From Ichthyophis bannanicus (Eukaryota > Chordata > Amphibia > Gymnophiona > Ichthyophiidae): a DNA stretch of 64,000 bases. Made by a program: the position numbers and the translations under genes. A model generated the notes under the pieces. The model was not told the origin of the DNA. It did not search any database and was given only the letters and a program-made list of their open reading frames with translations. The DNA is taken from assembly GCA_033557465.1 (NCBI GenBank), contig CM066033.1, positions 18,601,080 to 18,665,079 of the forward strand, read 5' to 3'. Below are positions 43,691-55,522 of this stretch, in pieces. Positions within the stretch are counted from its first letter, which is position 1; each line of letters opens with the position of its first letter.

Positions 43691-44269
43691 TTAGATATGA
43701 AAAAGACTCGTCTCTTTGGCTTTAAAATTTTGAAGTGGGAAGACTGTGTGGTGGCTCCTAATGCAAGCTCTTTTTTAGCTGAAACATTGATGTTCAGCGT
43801 AACTCCGCAGTATCTTTTTGACATCTAAGACAATCACTTTGTTTCCTTTGCTGTTGAAAGTTTGTTGCAGCTTTGGATATATGCCGCTCTGAAGTAGATT
43901 TCTGTATATTTGAGCCGTGCTGCCTGTGCCCTGACGCTTTGGAAATGCTTCTTAAAGATAAGTGACTCCTTTCTGTTTTTGCTTTTGAGATCTGATTTTG
44001 AAGTAATGTGGTTTTGTGAAGTTTTAAAACATTTTTCACAAAGATAATATTAAGTCAATATAAAGATTGCTTATTTGTTGGGAGGTGGAATCGAATGATG
44101 AGGCTGAGGTGATCAGAGACCTGCAGTTAAGGGTCCGAAGTGATGCCTGTGGATGCCTCACCTTTCCCTTCACATACACACAGACATACATACATATATT
44201 TCTTGGCACCTTTGAGGTGTTGAGTTTTGTTTGACCCATTGTTTTTTGGTTTTGTTTATTTACTTTTGC

Positions 44270-44715
44270 ACATACTATGACACTCATGAACCTCACTCTT
44301 AAGCCAGGATAGGTAAAGGATCAACTCAGTCTCTAGGATTTACTGCTAATGCTTGCCTTAGTAGTTGCATTGTGCCAAGAGAGTTTCCTTCTGGAGTTCA
44401 TAAGACATAACATATATGGGCAATTTGTTAATATGTGACTTGAAGTTCTCCTTTATCAAGCTTGTGGCTCCCACAGTGATAGGATATATTTCTGTCTTTT
44501 TGCCACATTTTCTTGGTGCTTCAGAATCTTCTCCCTCTCCACATGAGTCACAGAATAATCACTTGGAATAGACACCTCTCTCCAGTGTGTGTGCTGTCAT
44601 TAATTCTCAGTCTAGCTAGCTTTGTTAGCAATCTTTTTATCACATTCAGAACATGTAACTGGTTTCTCTTCTAACAGTTTCTCTAAATGAATTAGTTTTG
44701 TGCATATTAAAAAGG
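44270..44715 (-). pseudogene. Degenerate zinc-finger piece followed by a second R2/R4-type LINE tail
   Basis: At 44,710-44,600 the minus strand reads LIHLEKLLEEKPVTCSECDK, a finger spacer and half finger. At 44,590-44,400 it continues with remnants of the LINE endonuclease (CGKKTEIYPITVGATSLI), then the tail 'gttcatgagtgtcatagtat' at 44,290-44,270. Both parts are degenerate. The sequence between 44,715 and 45,345 contains nothing recognisable. Confidence 0.5.
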
Positions 44716-45344
44716 CTTTAATAAGCTATATCTGTGAAAATTATTTCCCATAATGATTTGTTATTCAATACTAGTGACCGCTGAAGAGAGACTTTTTAAC
44801 ATAAGCAGCCTATATAGCAGTTTTTAAGTAACATATGATCCTATTCTTTTTATTCTTAAACATGTTGATCTTCAAAAGTCTTTTTATACATACATTTGTT
44901 AGTATTAAGAAAGGATGATGGCAGCTTTTCTATATCTTTTATTTTTTTTTAGTCTTTTGGTTACAGCCCTGAAGCACCTTCCTTCCGCTAAGCAGCCACA
45001 TCGAGTGTACCACTACTAGCTTCAGCTGTGAAGATAAATTTTCAAATTGTTTGATGCATTGATGATTATAGGCTTGCAACCAAATCAAATCAAATAAGTT
45101 GTAGTGAAGGGGTGTTTATGACTTATGAGGATGAGTGACCTAGAACCAAACAAAGGATCCTAATTTTGATTTAAGGCACAAAATTGAGGTCCTTTCCCCT
45201 TCTTTTATATAAGGTTTTTCAATTTGTTTGAGTTTTTTTCAAATTGCATTTGGTGTCATCATTAAGGTGAAAGAATAATTAGAAACAAATCTTTTTGGGA
45301 ACAATATTCATAGATTATTTGCATTGTTAATTATTAGTTTTGCG

Positions 45345-45860
45345 CATACCATAACAGTCATGAACCTCACTTCTAAGCCAAGGTATGTGGAGTAGGATCT
45401 CCAGTGTGTATTCTTTCATGCATGTGCAGATTACTTTTTTGATTGAAGCTTTTATCACATTCAGAATATTTAAATTGTTCCAGTCCACTATGAATTATTT
45501 CATGCTTTCTTTGATCTGATTTTGATATAAAATGTTTATTACATTCAGATCTCAACTCATTTCTCTCCAGATTGTATTCTTTCATGAATTTTTAGGCCAG
45601 TTTTATAAGTAAAGATTTTAATACATTGAGAACATTTAGATGCCTTCTCTCCAGTAGGTATTCTTTCATGAATTCTTAGGCTAGCTTTGTTAGCAAACCT
45701 CTTATCAAATTCTGAACATTTAAATGTTTTTTCCCGGGGCGGTTTCTCCAAATGGGCTAGTTCTGCACATACTATAACAGTCATGAACCTCACTTCTAAG
45801 CCAGGGTGTGTGGAGTATGATTTCAGTCTCTCAAATTTACTGCTAATGCTCTCTCATTAA
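45345..45860 (-). pseudogene. Degenerate C2H2 fingers interleaved with two LINE tails
   Basis: From 45,855 to 45,765 the minus strand is LINE tail (HTPHTLA, then 'gttcatgactgttatagtat'). At 45,757-45,590 are fingers FKCSEFDKRFANKASLRIHE (second Cys replaced by Phe) and SKCSQCIKIFTYKTGLKIHE. At 45,585-45,420 come SECNKHFISKSDQRKHEIIH and FKYSECDKSFNQKSNLHMHE. The last finger ends RIHTG and runs directly into DPTPHTLA, another LINE tail, ending at about 45,345. Fingers have lost Cys residues and frames shift, so this is not a working exon. Confidence 0.65.
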
Positions 45861-47513
45861 TTTGTAGATCACTTTTTTGCTTGAAGCTTTTCACACATTC
45901 AGAACATTTAAATGGCTTCCCTCCAGTGTGAATAATTTTGTAAATTTCTAGGCTAGCTTTACTAGTAAACCTCTTATGACATTGTGAACATTGAGATGTT
46001 TTTTCTCCAGTGTGTATTTTTTCATGAAATTGTAGATTACGTATTTGATTGAAGCTTTTATGACATTCAGAACATTTAAATGGTTTCTCTCCAGTGTGTA
46101 TTCTCTCATGAACTTGTAGATTACCTTTTCGCTTGAAGCATTTCTCACATTCAGAACATTTAAATGGTTTCTCTCCAGTGTGTATTCTCTCATGACGTTG
46201 TAGATCACTTTTTTGTTTAAAGCTTTTCTCACATTCAGAACATTTAAATGGTTTCTCTCCAGTGTGTATTCTCTCATGAACTTGTAGATTACCTTTTCGC
46301 ATGAAGCATTTCTCACATTCAGAACATTTAAATGGTTTCTCTCCAGTGTGTATTCTCTCATGAACTTGTAGATTACCTTTTCGCATGAAGCATTTCTCAC
46401 ATTCAGAACATTTAAATGGTTTCACTCCAGTGTGTATTCTCTCATGAATTTGTAGAACACTTTTTTGCGTGAAGCTTTTCTCACATTCAGAACATTTAAA
46501 TGGCTTCTCTCCAGTGTGTATTCTCTCATGACGTTGTAGATTACATTTTTGTTTAAAGCTTCTATCACATTCAGAACATTTAAACGGTTTCTCTCCAGTG
46601 TGTATTCTCTCATGAATTTGTAGTTTACTTTTTTGGTTGAAGCTTTTCTCACATTCAGAACATTTAAATGGCTTCCCTCCAGTGTGAATCATTTTGTGAA
46701 TTTCTAGGCTAGCTTTACTAGTAAACCTCTTATGACATTGTGAACATTGAGATGGTTTTTCTCCAGTGCGTATTTTTTCATGAAATTGTAGATTACGTTT
46801 TTGATTTAAGCTTTTATGCAATTCAGAACATTGAAATGGTTTCTCTCCAGTGTGTATTCTCTCATGAACTTGTAGATTACCTTTTTGCATGAAGCATTTA
46901 TCACATTCAGAACATTTAAATGTTTTCAGTCTGCTATGAATTAATTCATGGCTTCTTTGATGTGATTTTGATTTAAAACATTTTCCACATTGAGAACATT
47001 TAAAGAGTTTGTCTCTAGTGTGGTTTCTTTCAGGAGTTTGTAAGTTAACTTTTTGATTGAAATTTTTATCACACTGCAAGAATTCAAATGGCTTCTGTGT
47101 TTGGAGAAATTTCTGATAAATTTTAATCTGTGACCTGTGTGTAAAACATTTTTTACTTTCTGTACCCTCGAATGCCTTGACTTGACTATGAAACAGTTTT
47201 TCTGCTGTCAGGTTTGGCTTGTTAGTGCATCTTTCTTCACATGCTGTACATTGAAATGGTTTCACTTCTTCATTAAGTCTCTTACTTTGTTCAACAGTTG
47301 GACACTGATTGGAATTATCCTCTTTTTCAGTGTATGTGCTGGATCTCTCTCTTTTTTGAGCTTTTTCTTTCCCTCTTGGCAATGTTACTCTACCGATACC
47401 TTCTTCACAGTCAGCTGAAGGATTTGTTCTGGAGGGGTCCCTCTGTTTCCATTTCTTCCTCTGTTGCCCATTAAACATTTCCATTCTCTCACTGTTATGT
47501 CTGGATCCATTAC
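45823..47513 (-). CDS. C2H2 zinc-finger exon (KRAB-ZNF type, terminal exon)
   Basis: An acceptor (AG at 47,515-47,514) opens a phase-1 exon reading NGSRHNSERMEMFNGQQRKK, then a linker (DPSRTNPSADCEEGIGRV). From the methionine at 47,484 there are 553 codons. Three N-terminal fingers are degenerate. About eleven are intact C2H2 (FKCSECEKSFKQKSDLQRHE type) with HTGEKPF linkers; three others have lost a ligand (for example SELHKSL, LEIYKIIH). Tandem fingers bind DNA in the nucleus, contacts coming from variable helix residues. The last ten residues (ERALAVNLRD) are read-through into a LINE tail, so the original C-terminus is lost. No KRAB exon was seen upstream to the window's right edge. Phase 1 suits a KRAB-linked gene. 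Confidence 0.85.
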
Positions 47514-47849
47514 CTATTGAATATAAGTGAAAGTAAGATCACTAATTTTACAGCTATAGAGAAGGACACAGATAATGAATTATCCCCAAAGAATTCTCCA
47601 AAGATATTTGCTGGGCTAAGGAGCCATACAGTATAAAAGAAATGGGAGCTGGTTTTCCTTGTAGACTGGTACAAGTCAGAAATGGCAAATGAACAGAGAA
47701 GAACAGAGCACTGGATTTCATCCTACTGGTTCTGGGTGTCTCATCCTCACCTCTAGCCTCCGCCCTGAATCCCTTCACTCACATTACAGCTACTAAAGTC
47801 CACTGAGAATTTGTGAAAGACTCTGCAACTCCCAGATGGACTTGTTATA

Positions 47850-49635
47850 TTCATAGGAACATAAGAAATGCCATACTAGGTCAGACCAAGATCCATCAAG
47901 CCCAGTATCCTGTTACCAACAGTGGCCAATCCAAGTTACAAGTACCTAGCAGTTTCCCAAAAAGACATACAGGTTCCAGAATGCTTGTATTGGGGCAAGC
48001 AGTGCATTACCCGGGTCTCCTTTGTTAATGGTTTATGGATCTTACCTCCAGGAATTTGTCCAAAACGTTTTCAAACCCAGCTACACAAGCAGCTTTTAGT
48101 ACATCCTCCAGTAATGAATTCTAGAGTTTGATAAGTGTTAAATGAAGCAATATTTCCTCTTATTAGTCTTAAACGGGTTACACCATAGCTTCATTGCATG
48201 ACCCCTAATCTTTCTACTTTTTGATGGCATAAAGAATTGATCTACGTTTACCTGTTCCACTCTATTCATTAATTTATAGACTTCTATCATATCTCCCCTC
48301 AGCCGACTATTTTCTAGGTTGAAGAGCCCTAAGCTTTTAAACTTCTCCTCATATTCAAGGTGTGGTCGCACCATGGAACGACAAAGAGGCATTATAATAT
48401 TCTTTGTTTTATTCTCCATGCCTTGCCTTATGATTCCTAGCATCTTAGTTGGCTTCCTGGCTGCTACTGCACACTGGGTGGAGGATTTCAATGTGCTATC
48501 CACGATAACGCCTAAATCTTTTTCCCAGGTGGTGGTTCCTAATGTGAAACCTTACATCATGTAACTTTAGTTTGGCTTGTTCTTTCCTAGGTGCATCACT
48601 TTGCATGTGTCCACATTAAATTTCAACTGACATTTGAACGTCCAGTCTTCCAATTTATCAAGGTCCTCTTGAAATTTTTCACAATCCTCTTGGGTTTTAA
48701 CAACTTTGATTAATTTTGGGTCATCTACAAATTTGACTCCCTCACTTGTTATTCCCATTTCCAGGTAATTTATAAATATGTTAAAAAGCAGCAGACCTAT
48801 CCCAGACCCCTGTAGTACTGCATTATTCACCGTTCTCCATTGAGAAAATTGGCCATTCAGCCTATCTTCTGCTTTCTATCTTTTAACCAGTTCCTGATCC
48901 ACAATAATACACTACCTCCTATCCCATGACTTTTTAACTTCAACAAGAGTCTCTCATGAGGGACCTTGTCAAAGGCTTTCTGAAAATACAGATACACTAT
49001 TGACTGGCTCATCTTTGTCTACCTGTTTATTCACACCTTCAAAAAAAATATAACAGGTTAGTAGAACAAGACGTTCCTTGGCTAAAGCCATGTTGGCCTT
49101 CTCCCATCAAACCATGACTATCTACCTGTTCAGTAATTTTGTTTTTTATAATGGTTTCTACCATTTTGCCGGCAACTGACATCAGGCTTACCAGTCTGTA
49201 ATTTCCCGGATCACCCCTGGAACCCTTTTCAAAAATTGGCGTTACAGTGGCTATTCTCCAATTTTCAGGTACTACAGATTACTAATAGTAGGTCTACAGT
49301 CTCATATTTCAGTTCTTTCAACAACCTCGGATGTATACCATCCAGTCCAGGTAATTTGCTACTTTTTATCAACTAGTTGCAATATACCATCATGATTTAT
49401 TGCTATTTCTTTCAAATCTTCTGATGTATCATCTTTAAATACAATTTCAGTCATGGGTACCTTCCCTACATCTTCTTCAGTAAAGACCGAAGCAAAGACT
49501 TCATTCAGTTTCTCCGCTATGGCTATGTCCCCTTTTAATGGCCCCTTTACCCCTCTATCATCTAATGGTCTAACTGACACTGTCCCACGTTTTTTGCTAT
49601 GAATGTACTTGAAAAAGTCTTCACTATCAGGGTCG
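47850..49635 (-). mobile_element. CR1 LINE (minus), RT half and 3' end
   Basis: The 3' end is at 47,850 ('aggaacataagaaatgccat', reverse of the CR1 tail). Going right: LKSSTQCAVAARKPTKMLGI, then the RT block QGSGIGLLLFNIFINYLEMG and VKFVDDPKLIKVV, where the FADD box is FVDD. Further 5' are DVGKVPMTEIVFKDDTSED and FFKYIHSKKRGTV (49,359-49,640). Stops and shifts are frequent. At about 49,635 it is interrupted by the unclassified 600-bp repeat and resumes at 50,246. Confidence 0.85.
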
Positions 49636-49639
49636 TCCA

Positions 49640-50245
49640 TTCCTGCTATTCGTCCCCTCAGCCGACCCCGACTAATTTCCCTGCATTTTCTATGGGGTGG
49701 TTAGATGGGGGTGGCGTGATGGCGGGAAGTGGCCCCGGATATACAGAGCCAATTCCAATGTCGGCCCTGTATGTCCGGGGCCGGCAGACTGTACAGGGAA
49801 CTTATTCCACCTCTGAGATAGAATAAGTTCCCTTAATCGGCAGGGAACAGCAGGCCTGGGCAATGAAAGAAGTAGGAGGGGGTAGACGAGATTCCTCACA
49901 GACCAAACCTGGCCTTGGGGCGCCAGATTGGGGGTTGGGCTGCGGGGAATGCAAAATCTGTTTGAGGGCCAGGGATCACGGTTCTTGAATGGAGACACGG
50001 TGCCATAGCGCCTGGACGTCATGGTCCCAAGGCTCCATTCAGGAGCCCTGACTGAGTTATACGGGCAAGGCCTGTATGTGTAGGCTGACTGGGATCATGG
50101 TCCCGTCCTGCACGTACAGGCCAGTATGCAATTCTGATCCCACAGGGCTAGACGTGCCCCACATGATCAGAATCATGGCTAACTCTCTGTGTCCGGTTCC
50201 GACCGGGCACACAGAGGGCCAGGACATCCAGGATGGAATCGGGCC
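49640..50245 (-). repeat. Unclassified ~600-bp repeat family, copy 2
   Basis: The reverse complement shares blocks with 27,310-27,905. It splits the CR1 between the block encoding DFFKYIHSKK (49,610) and that for EFEKKLAVKAK (50,250-50,285). Ends on the minus strand: 'agggcccgattccatcctgg' on one side, 'gactaat' followed by CR1 on the other. No terminal inverted repeat is clear. Confidence 0.55.
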
Positions 50246-50395
50246 CTATGCGTTTTTGCCTTCACAGCAAGCTTCTTCTCAAATTCTCTCTTTGCCGGCC
50301 TTATCAATTACTTGCATCTAACTTGCCAGTGCTTATGTTTCCAGTTTTCATCTTTTGCCTCCTTTTTCTATTTCCTGGACTATTTCATGGACTAC
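50246..50395 (-). mobile_element. CR1 LINE continuation beyond the repeat insertion
   Basis: The minus strand resembles the CR1 stretch at 15,790-15,915, including the region read there as GEFEKELAAEAK and KHRQVNCKALIRQAK. It ends near 50,395, where an L2-like fragment begins. Confidence 0.65.
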
Positions 50396-50399
50396 CCAA

Positions 50400-50790
50400 A
50401 CAATCAGACCCCTACAGATGGCAAAAAATTCTGCTGCCCGCATCATCACCGGATCATAAATTCCTCCCTCCCCCCGAGCCAACTGCATTGGCTTCCGATC
50501 GCCTCCGGGATCAAATTCAAAATAGATCTCAAGATATACAAGATCCAGCACAACTTGTCCCCTGAAATTCTCGTCAACATGAACACAAGCACAAGACCCA
50601 GACGACGTAACAGAGTGGAAAACCATTCAGACCTCTAGCATCTACTCTAAAACCACCCAATCCACATCTGCAAGAGCATTATCACTAGCAGTACCGGCCC
50701 TCTGGAACTCCCTTCCATATGACCTAAGAGCCACCACTGATGCCAAAGTCTTCAGAAAGAAACTCAAAACTTATCTTAACTGAGAATGCG
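50400..50790 (+). pseudogene. L2-like LINE 3' coding fragment
   Basis: Encodes MAKNSAARIITGS, then, after a shift, LHWLPIASGIKFKIDLKIYK and NLSPEILVNM, and further on ALSLAVPALWNSLPYDLRAT and FRKKLKTYL. This is the same order as 19,440-19,815 in the other L2-like element. The sequence after 50,790 is unassigned to about 51,035. Confidence 0.75.
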
Positions 50791-51034
50791 GGCGGAACAG
50801 CATCGCCAGGGGAGTCTGCTCTAAGAAGCCACAAGGAAAGAAACAGCTGAGCAGAAAGCCATGGCGGCAGACCGCATGGAAAAGTAGAACACACGATCGC
50901 CAGCCACATGTTAGCAACAGGGCTACCGTGAAGGAGGCAGAGAAAAGGAAGATCAGCGTTGGAAGAGGTAGGCCTCTTGCATTTGCGCTCTTTTTTCACA
51001 CATTTTTTTGCCGCTGGAGACCCGATTCTTAACC

Positions 51035-51110
51035 GAGTTTCCAGAAACATAGAAATATGATGAAAGAAAAAGACCACATGGCCTATCTAGTCTGTCCTTC
51101 CATATCTTGC
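51035..51110 (+). repeat. Short repeat tail ('aaagaccacatggcctatct')
   Basis: Resembles a tail I recognise from vertebrate repeats ('acatagtaa...aaagaccaaatggcccatcc...agtctg'). Its family is unresolved. It lies just before the DIRS-C leader. Confidence 0.35.
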
Positions 51111-51307
51111 TTTCGGGGTTGGTTGGCACAGAATCCCATTAGTTGGGGGAGTGGGATGCTAATAGTCCTTGTTGGTCCGGTGATCCATTATTTCTCAATT
51201 GTGTTAGAGGTAAAAAAAAAAAAAAGTTTGTCCAGAAACAAGGTTTGGCAGCAGACTCCCTGAGGACTGTGCATTGGCATTCTGCTGGCGCAGAGCAGTC
51301 CAGACCC

Positions 51308-52774
51308 ATGCCAATGAGGCCGCAGTGTTTGGTGTCCGGCGTCCAGTGGGGAGCAAAGTCAGAGACAGGAGTGTGCAGAGGCTGCATAATGGAAGCGGCG
51401 TCCTTAGAACAGGGTATCCAAGCAAGTATAGACGAGGAACCCCCTTTAGCCCTCTCCCAGGAGTCGGCGAGACCTGGGGTCACAATGGTTGAGTCTGGGT
51501 CACTGCCACCTTCTCTGTCAGATCATCCTGCTCTCCCTCTGCCGCAGCCCAGGCCCTCCACTTCGAAGGGAGTGGAAGGGGGGGAGACACTGGGGTGTTT
51601 TTTTCCCCCTAGTTTGTTTTATTGCTGCACAGAGGGTTTTGTCTGAAGCAACAGAGCGTACTAGATCAGGAGCCAGCGCAAGAGGGTGCGGCAAAAAGGG
51701 GAGCTGACCACAAGGAGCCGGAAGACGCAGAGGTGCCTCTGAAACGGACTAGGCTGGTGAGTGAGGTGGCTTTACACTCCCCTTGGTTGGAGGCTCATGA
51801 GGAGGAGTCCTCGGACCGGGAAAGGGGGGAGGACGAGAAGGAGCTCAAACAGGGCGAGATTCCGGAGGAGAAATAGGCCAGGATTGTTCGGGTGTTCCGC
51901 CGAGAATAGATGCCGGCGTTAATCAGTGAGTCCTTGAAGACCCTCAATATCTCCGCAGGCATCCCAGCGGAGGAGGAGGCATTGGAGTATCCATTTATTC
52001 AGGCAGTTAGGAAGTCACAAAAAGTCTTCCCAGTTCACCGAGTGGTTCGTCAGATGATCCAGGAGGAGTGGGACCAGCCGGAGTCTGGCTTAAGGGGAGT
52101 GTGGTCCATGTCGTGATTATACCCCTTGCCAGAACACGAGGGAGATTTACTTCGGTCCCTAGGCTGGACGTGGCCATGTGGGCAGTTACCAAGAAGACAA
52201 CCATCCCTGTTGAGGCAGTGCGGCCCTTAAGGATACCCAGGACAGGAAGCTAGACACATTATTAAACAAGCCTTTGACATCAATGCCCTGGCTCTCCAGG
52301 CATTCGTGTGCAGGGCTTGGGTGGCCAGGGCTTGCCTTCGATGGTCTCAGCAGCTCCAGCTGCTGAGTGACCTCCCTGCTTATCAGGAGTCTGGCAAAGA
52401 ATATGGCTTCGGTGGTGGCCGCCTGTTGCTATCTGTGGCTCTGCAACTGGGCGGCAGATGGTTCCTCTAAGGCTCGACTCAGCAAGCTCGCCTTCAAGGG
52501 AAAGCTTTTGTTTGGGAAGGACCTGGACAAATTGGTTAAGGAGCTGGGAGAATCTAAGGGAGGCAGGCTCCCAGAGGATAGACCAAAACAGAGTCACATC
52601 CCTGCGCCTGCACTGTCTCAGCCGTGTGACTTTCGTAAGTTTCGGTCAGCTCGCGCAAAACCCTTTCAGAGGGGACGCTTTCCCACGAAAGGACAGAATT
52701 TCCAGGGGTTTCAGGGGGCAGGAAGGGGATTTGGGGTCTCTTCCTCCACCTCGGGTCCTAGGAAGCCACAATGA
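51308..52774 (+). pseudogene. DIRS-C Gag-like ORF (broken)
   Basis: Starts MPMRPQCLVSGVQWGAKSE with VCRGC, where the first CxxC has become CxxS. Later pieces: KRTRLVSEVALHSPWLEAHE (51,740-51,800), VVRQMIQEEWDQPESGLRG (52,040-52,095) and KLDTLLNK-like sequence near 52,250, then ACCYLWLCNWAADGSSKAR and FGKDLDKLVKELGESKGGRL (52,420-52,570), followed by an Arg/Gly-rich tail. At least four frame changes. The assignment rests on position and similarity to DIRS-B. Confidence 0.68.
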
Positions 52775-52929
52775 AGCGAGGGGGACCCGGGCCGGCTGGT
52801 GGAGGGGGGGGGGCGCCTGCGGCAGATTTTTCTCTGCTTGGATTGGGTCACTTCCAATCAATGGGTTCTGGAGGTGGTTTGAAAGGGGTATCCCCTCGAA
52901 CTGGCAAGACCAATCCCCCCATCGTTTGT

Positions 52930-53575
52930 GCAGTGGCCTTGCAGAGCCCTGTCCAAGGCCTCGGCAGTAAAGGAAACCTTGGCGCAGCTTCTGCTCTTGG
53001 GAGCGGTCGTGCCAGTTCCCAAAAGCCAGTGCGGCTGCGGTCGGTACTCCATTTATTTTGTGGTTCCCAAAAGTAGGGTTCCTTCCATTCAATTCTCGAC
53101 CTCAAACGAGTCAATCATTGTCTCAGGGTTCCTCACTTTTGCATGGAAACCCTGAGGTTGGTAATAGTGGCAGTATGGCAGGAGAGTTTCTAACATCTCT
53201 CAACCACACGGAGGCGTATGTCCACCTTCCCATCCGCTAGTCACACCTACAGTTCCTGCTGTTTGCGGTACTTATGGGACACTTTCAGTTTCAGGCATTA
53301 CTGTTCGGACTGGAGACGATGCCTTGTACCTTTACCAAGGTGATGGTCATGGTGGCAGCAGCTCTTCGCAAAGAAGGGATCCTGGTCCACCCGTACCTCA
53401 ACGACTGGTTAATCCACATAGAGTCCAAGGAGGAGAGTGTAGAGGCAACAACCAAGGTAGTCAATCTCTTGAGGAGCCGGGGGTGGGTAATCAACTTGTC
53501 CAAGAGCAGATTGGTTCCCTCCCAGGAGATTAAGTATCTCGTGGCAAGGTTCGATACCCGCTTAGGCAAGGTGTT
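52930..53575 (+). pseudogene. DIRS-C reverse transcriptase
   Basis: Fingers region near 52,985-53,080 (LLLGAVVPVPKSQCG, then FVVPKSR). The palm is open from 53,274: MGHFQFQALLFGLETMPCTF, then VHPYLNDWLI, where the first Asp of YLDD has become Asn, and LLRSRGWVINLSKSRLVPSQ. The thumb includes LGKVFLPVQRTREL. The active-site change alone would disable it. Confidence 0.82.
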
Positions 53576-54440
53576 CTTGCCAGTTCAGAGGACGAGGGAG
53601 CTTTGGCATCTGGTGGGTCAGCTTCTGGCCATGAGGGCGCGCACCGCTTGGCATTATCTCCAAGATCTGGGGACCATGGCGGCGACGATCAAGCTCGTAC
53701 CCTGGACGAGGGCCCAAATGAGACTGCTCCATCACTGGTCTCATCAGCATCAGCCTTTGTCCACGGTGCTACCATGTCCTCCGGTGACCAGGAGAGCCCT
53801 GGACTGGTGGCTCCAGCCAGTGAAGCTGGAACAGGGGATGCCTCTCGAGTCCCTGCGGTGGATTCAGTTGATGATAGATGCCAGTGTGGTCAGCTGGGAG
53901 GGCTCACTGCGAGGGGCACTTTGCCCAGGGGTACTGGAATGCCCCAGAGGCTTGGTGGTCCAATAAACAGGGTAGAAATGCGAGCAGTAGCACTGGCGCT
54001 CAGAGCGTTCGAGCACTAAGTCCGACAGAAGGCAGTACAGGTGTTCTCGGACAATGTCACTACAGTGGCCTATATCATTCGGCACGAGCAGTCCTCCCCT
54101 GGAGGAGGAGGCAGAGCGGCTGCTTGATTGGGCCGAGGTCAATCTCCAGGCTTTGTCGGCGGTGCATGTAGCCGGGGTAGAGAATGTCACTGTGGACTAC
54201 CTGAGCCGGGTCAAGGTGGATCATGGAGAATGGGAACTCTGTCAGGAAGTGTTCAACCGGGTGGTACACCGGTGGGGTCCACCCATCATGGACCTCATGG
54301 CAAGATGGGGGTCAGCCAAAGCAAGCCGCTTCTTCAGCAGAAGAAAGGAAAGGATGTCGGAGGGCCAAGATGCTCTCGTTCAGAGATGGCCCTCGGAGGG
54401 GCTTTTGGATGTGTTTCCTCTATGGGTTCTCTAGAGCGTA
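53576..54440 (+). pseudogene. DIRS-C RT thumb and RNase H
   Basis: LWHLVGQLLAMRARTAWHYL and WTRAQMRLLHHW come first, then WIQLMIDASVVSWEGSLRGA (first Asp) near 53,850. After a frameshift INRVEMRAVALALRAFEH carries the Glu, then VFSDNVTTVAYI-like sequence near 54,035 the second Asp. 54,054-54,434 has SAVHVAGVENVTVDYLSRV and VVHRWGPPIMDLMARWGSAK. Confidence 0.8.
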
Positions 54441-54710
54441 GGAGCCGATCTGAGACTGATAGTTCTGATAGCCCTGGATTGGCCACGGAGGCCATGATAT
54501 GCCAACCTCGTGAGGCTACTGGCTGATTACCCCTGGTGACATCTGGTGAGAGACAACCTCCTAATTCAGGGTCCAGTCCGGATGCCGCAGGTGGGTCGAT
54601 TCTCACTTACGGCTTGGCTCTTGAAAGGGCAAAGCTGCAAAAGCGTGGGTACTCCACGATGATGATCACAACCTTACTAAATGTGCAGAAGCGTTCGACC
54701 TGTCTCTCAT

Positions 54711-55065
54711 AAGAACATACGATATGCCATACTGGGTCAGACCAAAGTCCATCAAGCCCAGCATCCTGTTTCCAACAGTGGCCAATCTAGGTCATACTTA
54801 CCTAGCAGTTCCCCCAAAAGACACAGGTTCCACAATGCTGTATTCTGATTAAGCATTGATATCCTGGGTCCCCTTTTAATAATGGTTTATGGACCTTTCC
54901 TCCAGGAACTTATTATATTATTTGTCTTAAATAGTTTACCCTGTAACTTCATTGCATGTCCCCTAGTCTTTCTATATTCTGATAATGTAAACAATCAATC
55001 TACGTTTACCCACTCCACTCTGTTCATTAATTTATAGACTTCTATCATATCTCCCCTTAGCCGTC
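54711..55065 (-). mobile_element. CR1 3' fragment inserted in DIRS-C recombinase
   Basis: Minus orientation: begins (plus strand) 'aagaacatacgatatgccat' with 'actgggtcagaccaaag' and ends 'atcatatctccccttagccg'. Same family as 47.85 kb. Possible short duplication 'gtctct' on both sides (54,702 and 55,062). Confidence 0.85.
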
Positions 55066-55192
55066 TCTTATGTGAGAGTCTGGTGCATCTTTGAGGGCTG
55101 GTGTGTGGTCCGGGAAAAGATGCCTATGGTGGTCTCTGTGCCGGATGTCTTGGACTTACAGGCCGGATTTCAGAAAGGCCTGGCTGCCTGTT

Positions 55193-55522
55193 CCTTTATT
55201 TATTTTAGTATACATTTGTATACCGCTACTTCCAGCGATCAGCAGCGGTTTGATTACAGATTGGAAATTGTCAAATCATGACAGGAATTTTTGAGGTATA
55301 AACACATTGATTAGACAGGAAAGCACAGCACACAGAGAACTATTTTACAGGGAACATGGGCTATGGAGGGTTAAGTGGCTTGCCCAAGACCACTAGGAGC
55401 ACCTGTGGGACTAGAAACCTCAGTCCTTCCGGCCCAAGGTTGCTGTCCTCTAGTGGGATTTGAACCCCCGACCTTCCGGCCTGAAGTACCTTGCCCCAAC
55501 CACTAGGCCACTCCTCCACTCC
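55193..55522 (+). repeat. CORE-type SINE inserted in DIRS-C recombinase
   Basis: Starts 'tttatttattttagtataca' and carries the same 3' block as 29,985-30,172, including 'ggttaagtggcttgcccaag' and 'gggatttgaacccccgacc'. The recombinase reading continues on both sides (GLAACS | LRVQLAV). Confidence 0.75.

Noticed and set aside
45948..46652. Frames on the minus strand with repeated MREYTLERNHLNVLNV
   Set aside because: Out-of-frame reading of the tandem zinc fingers.
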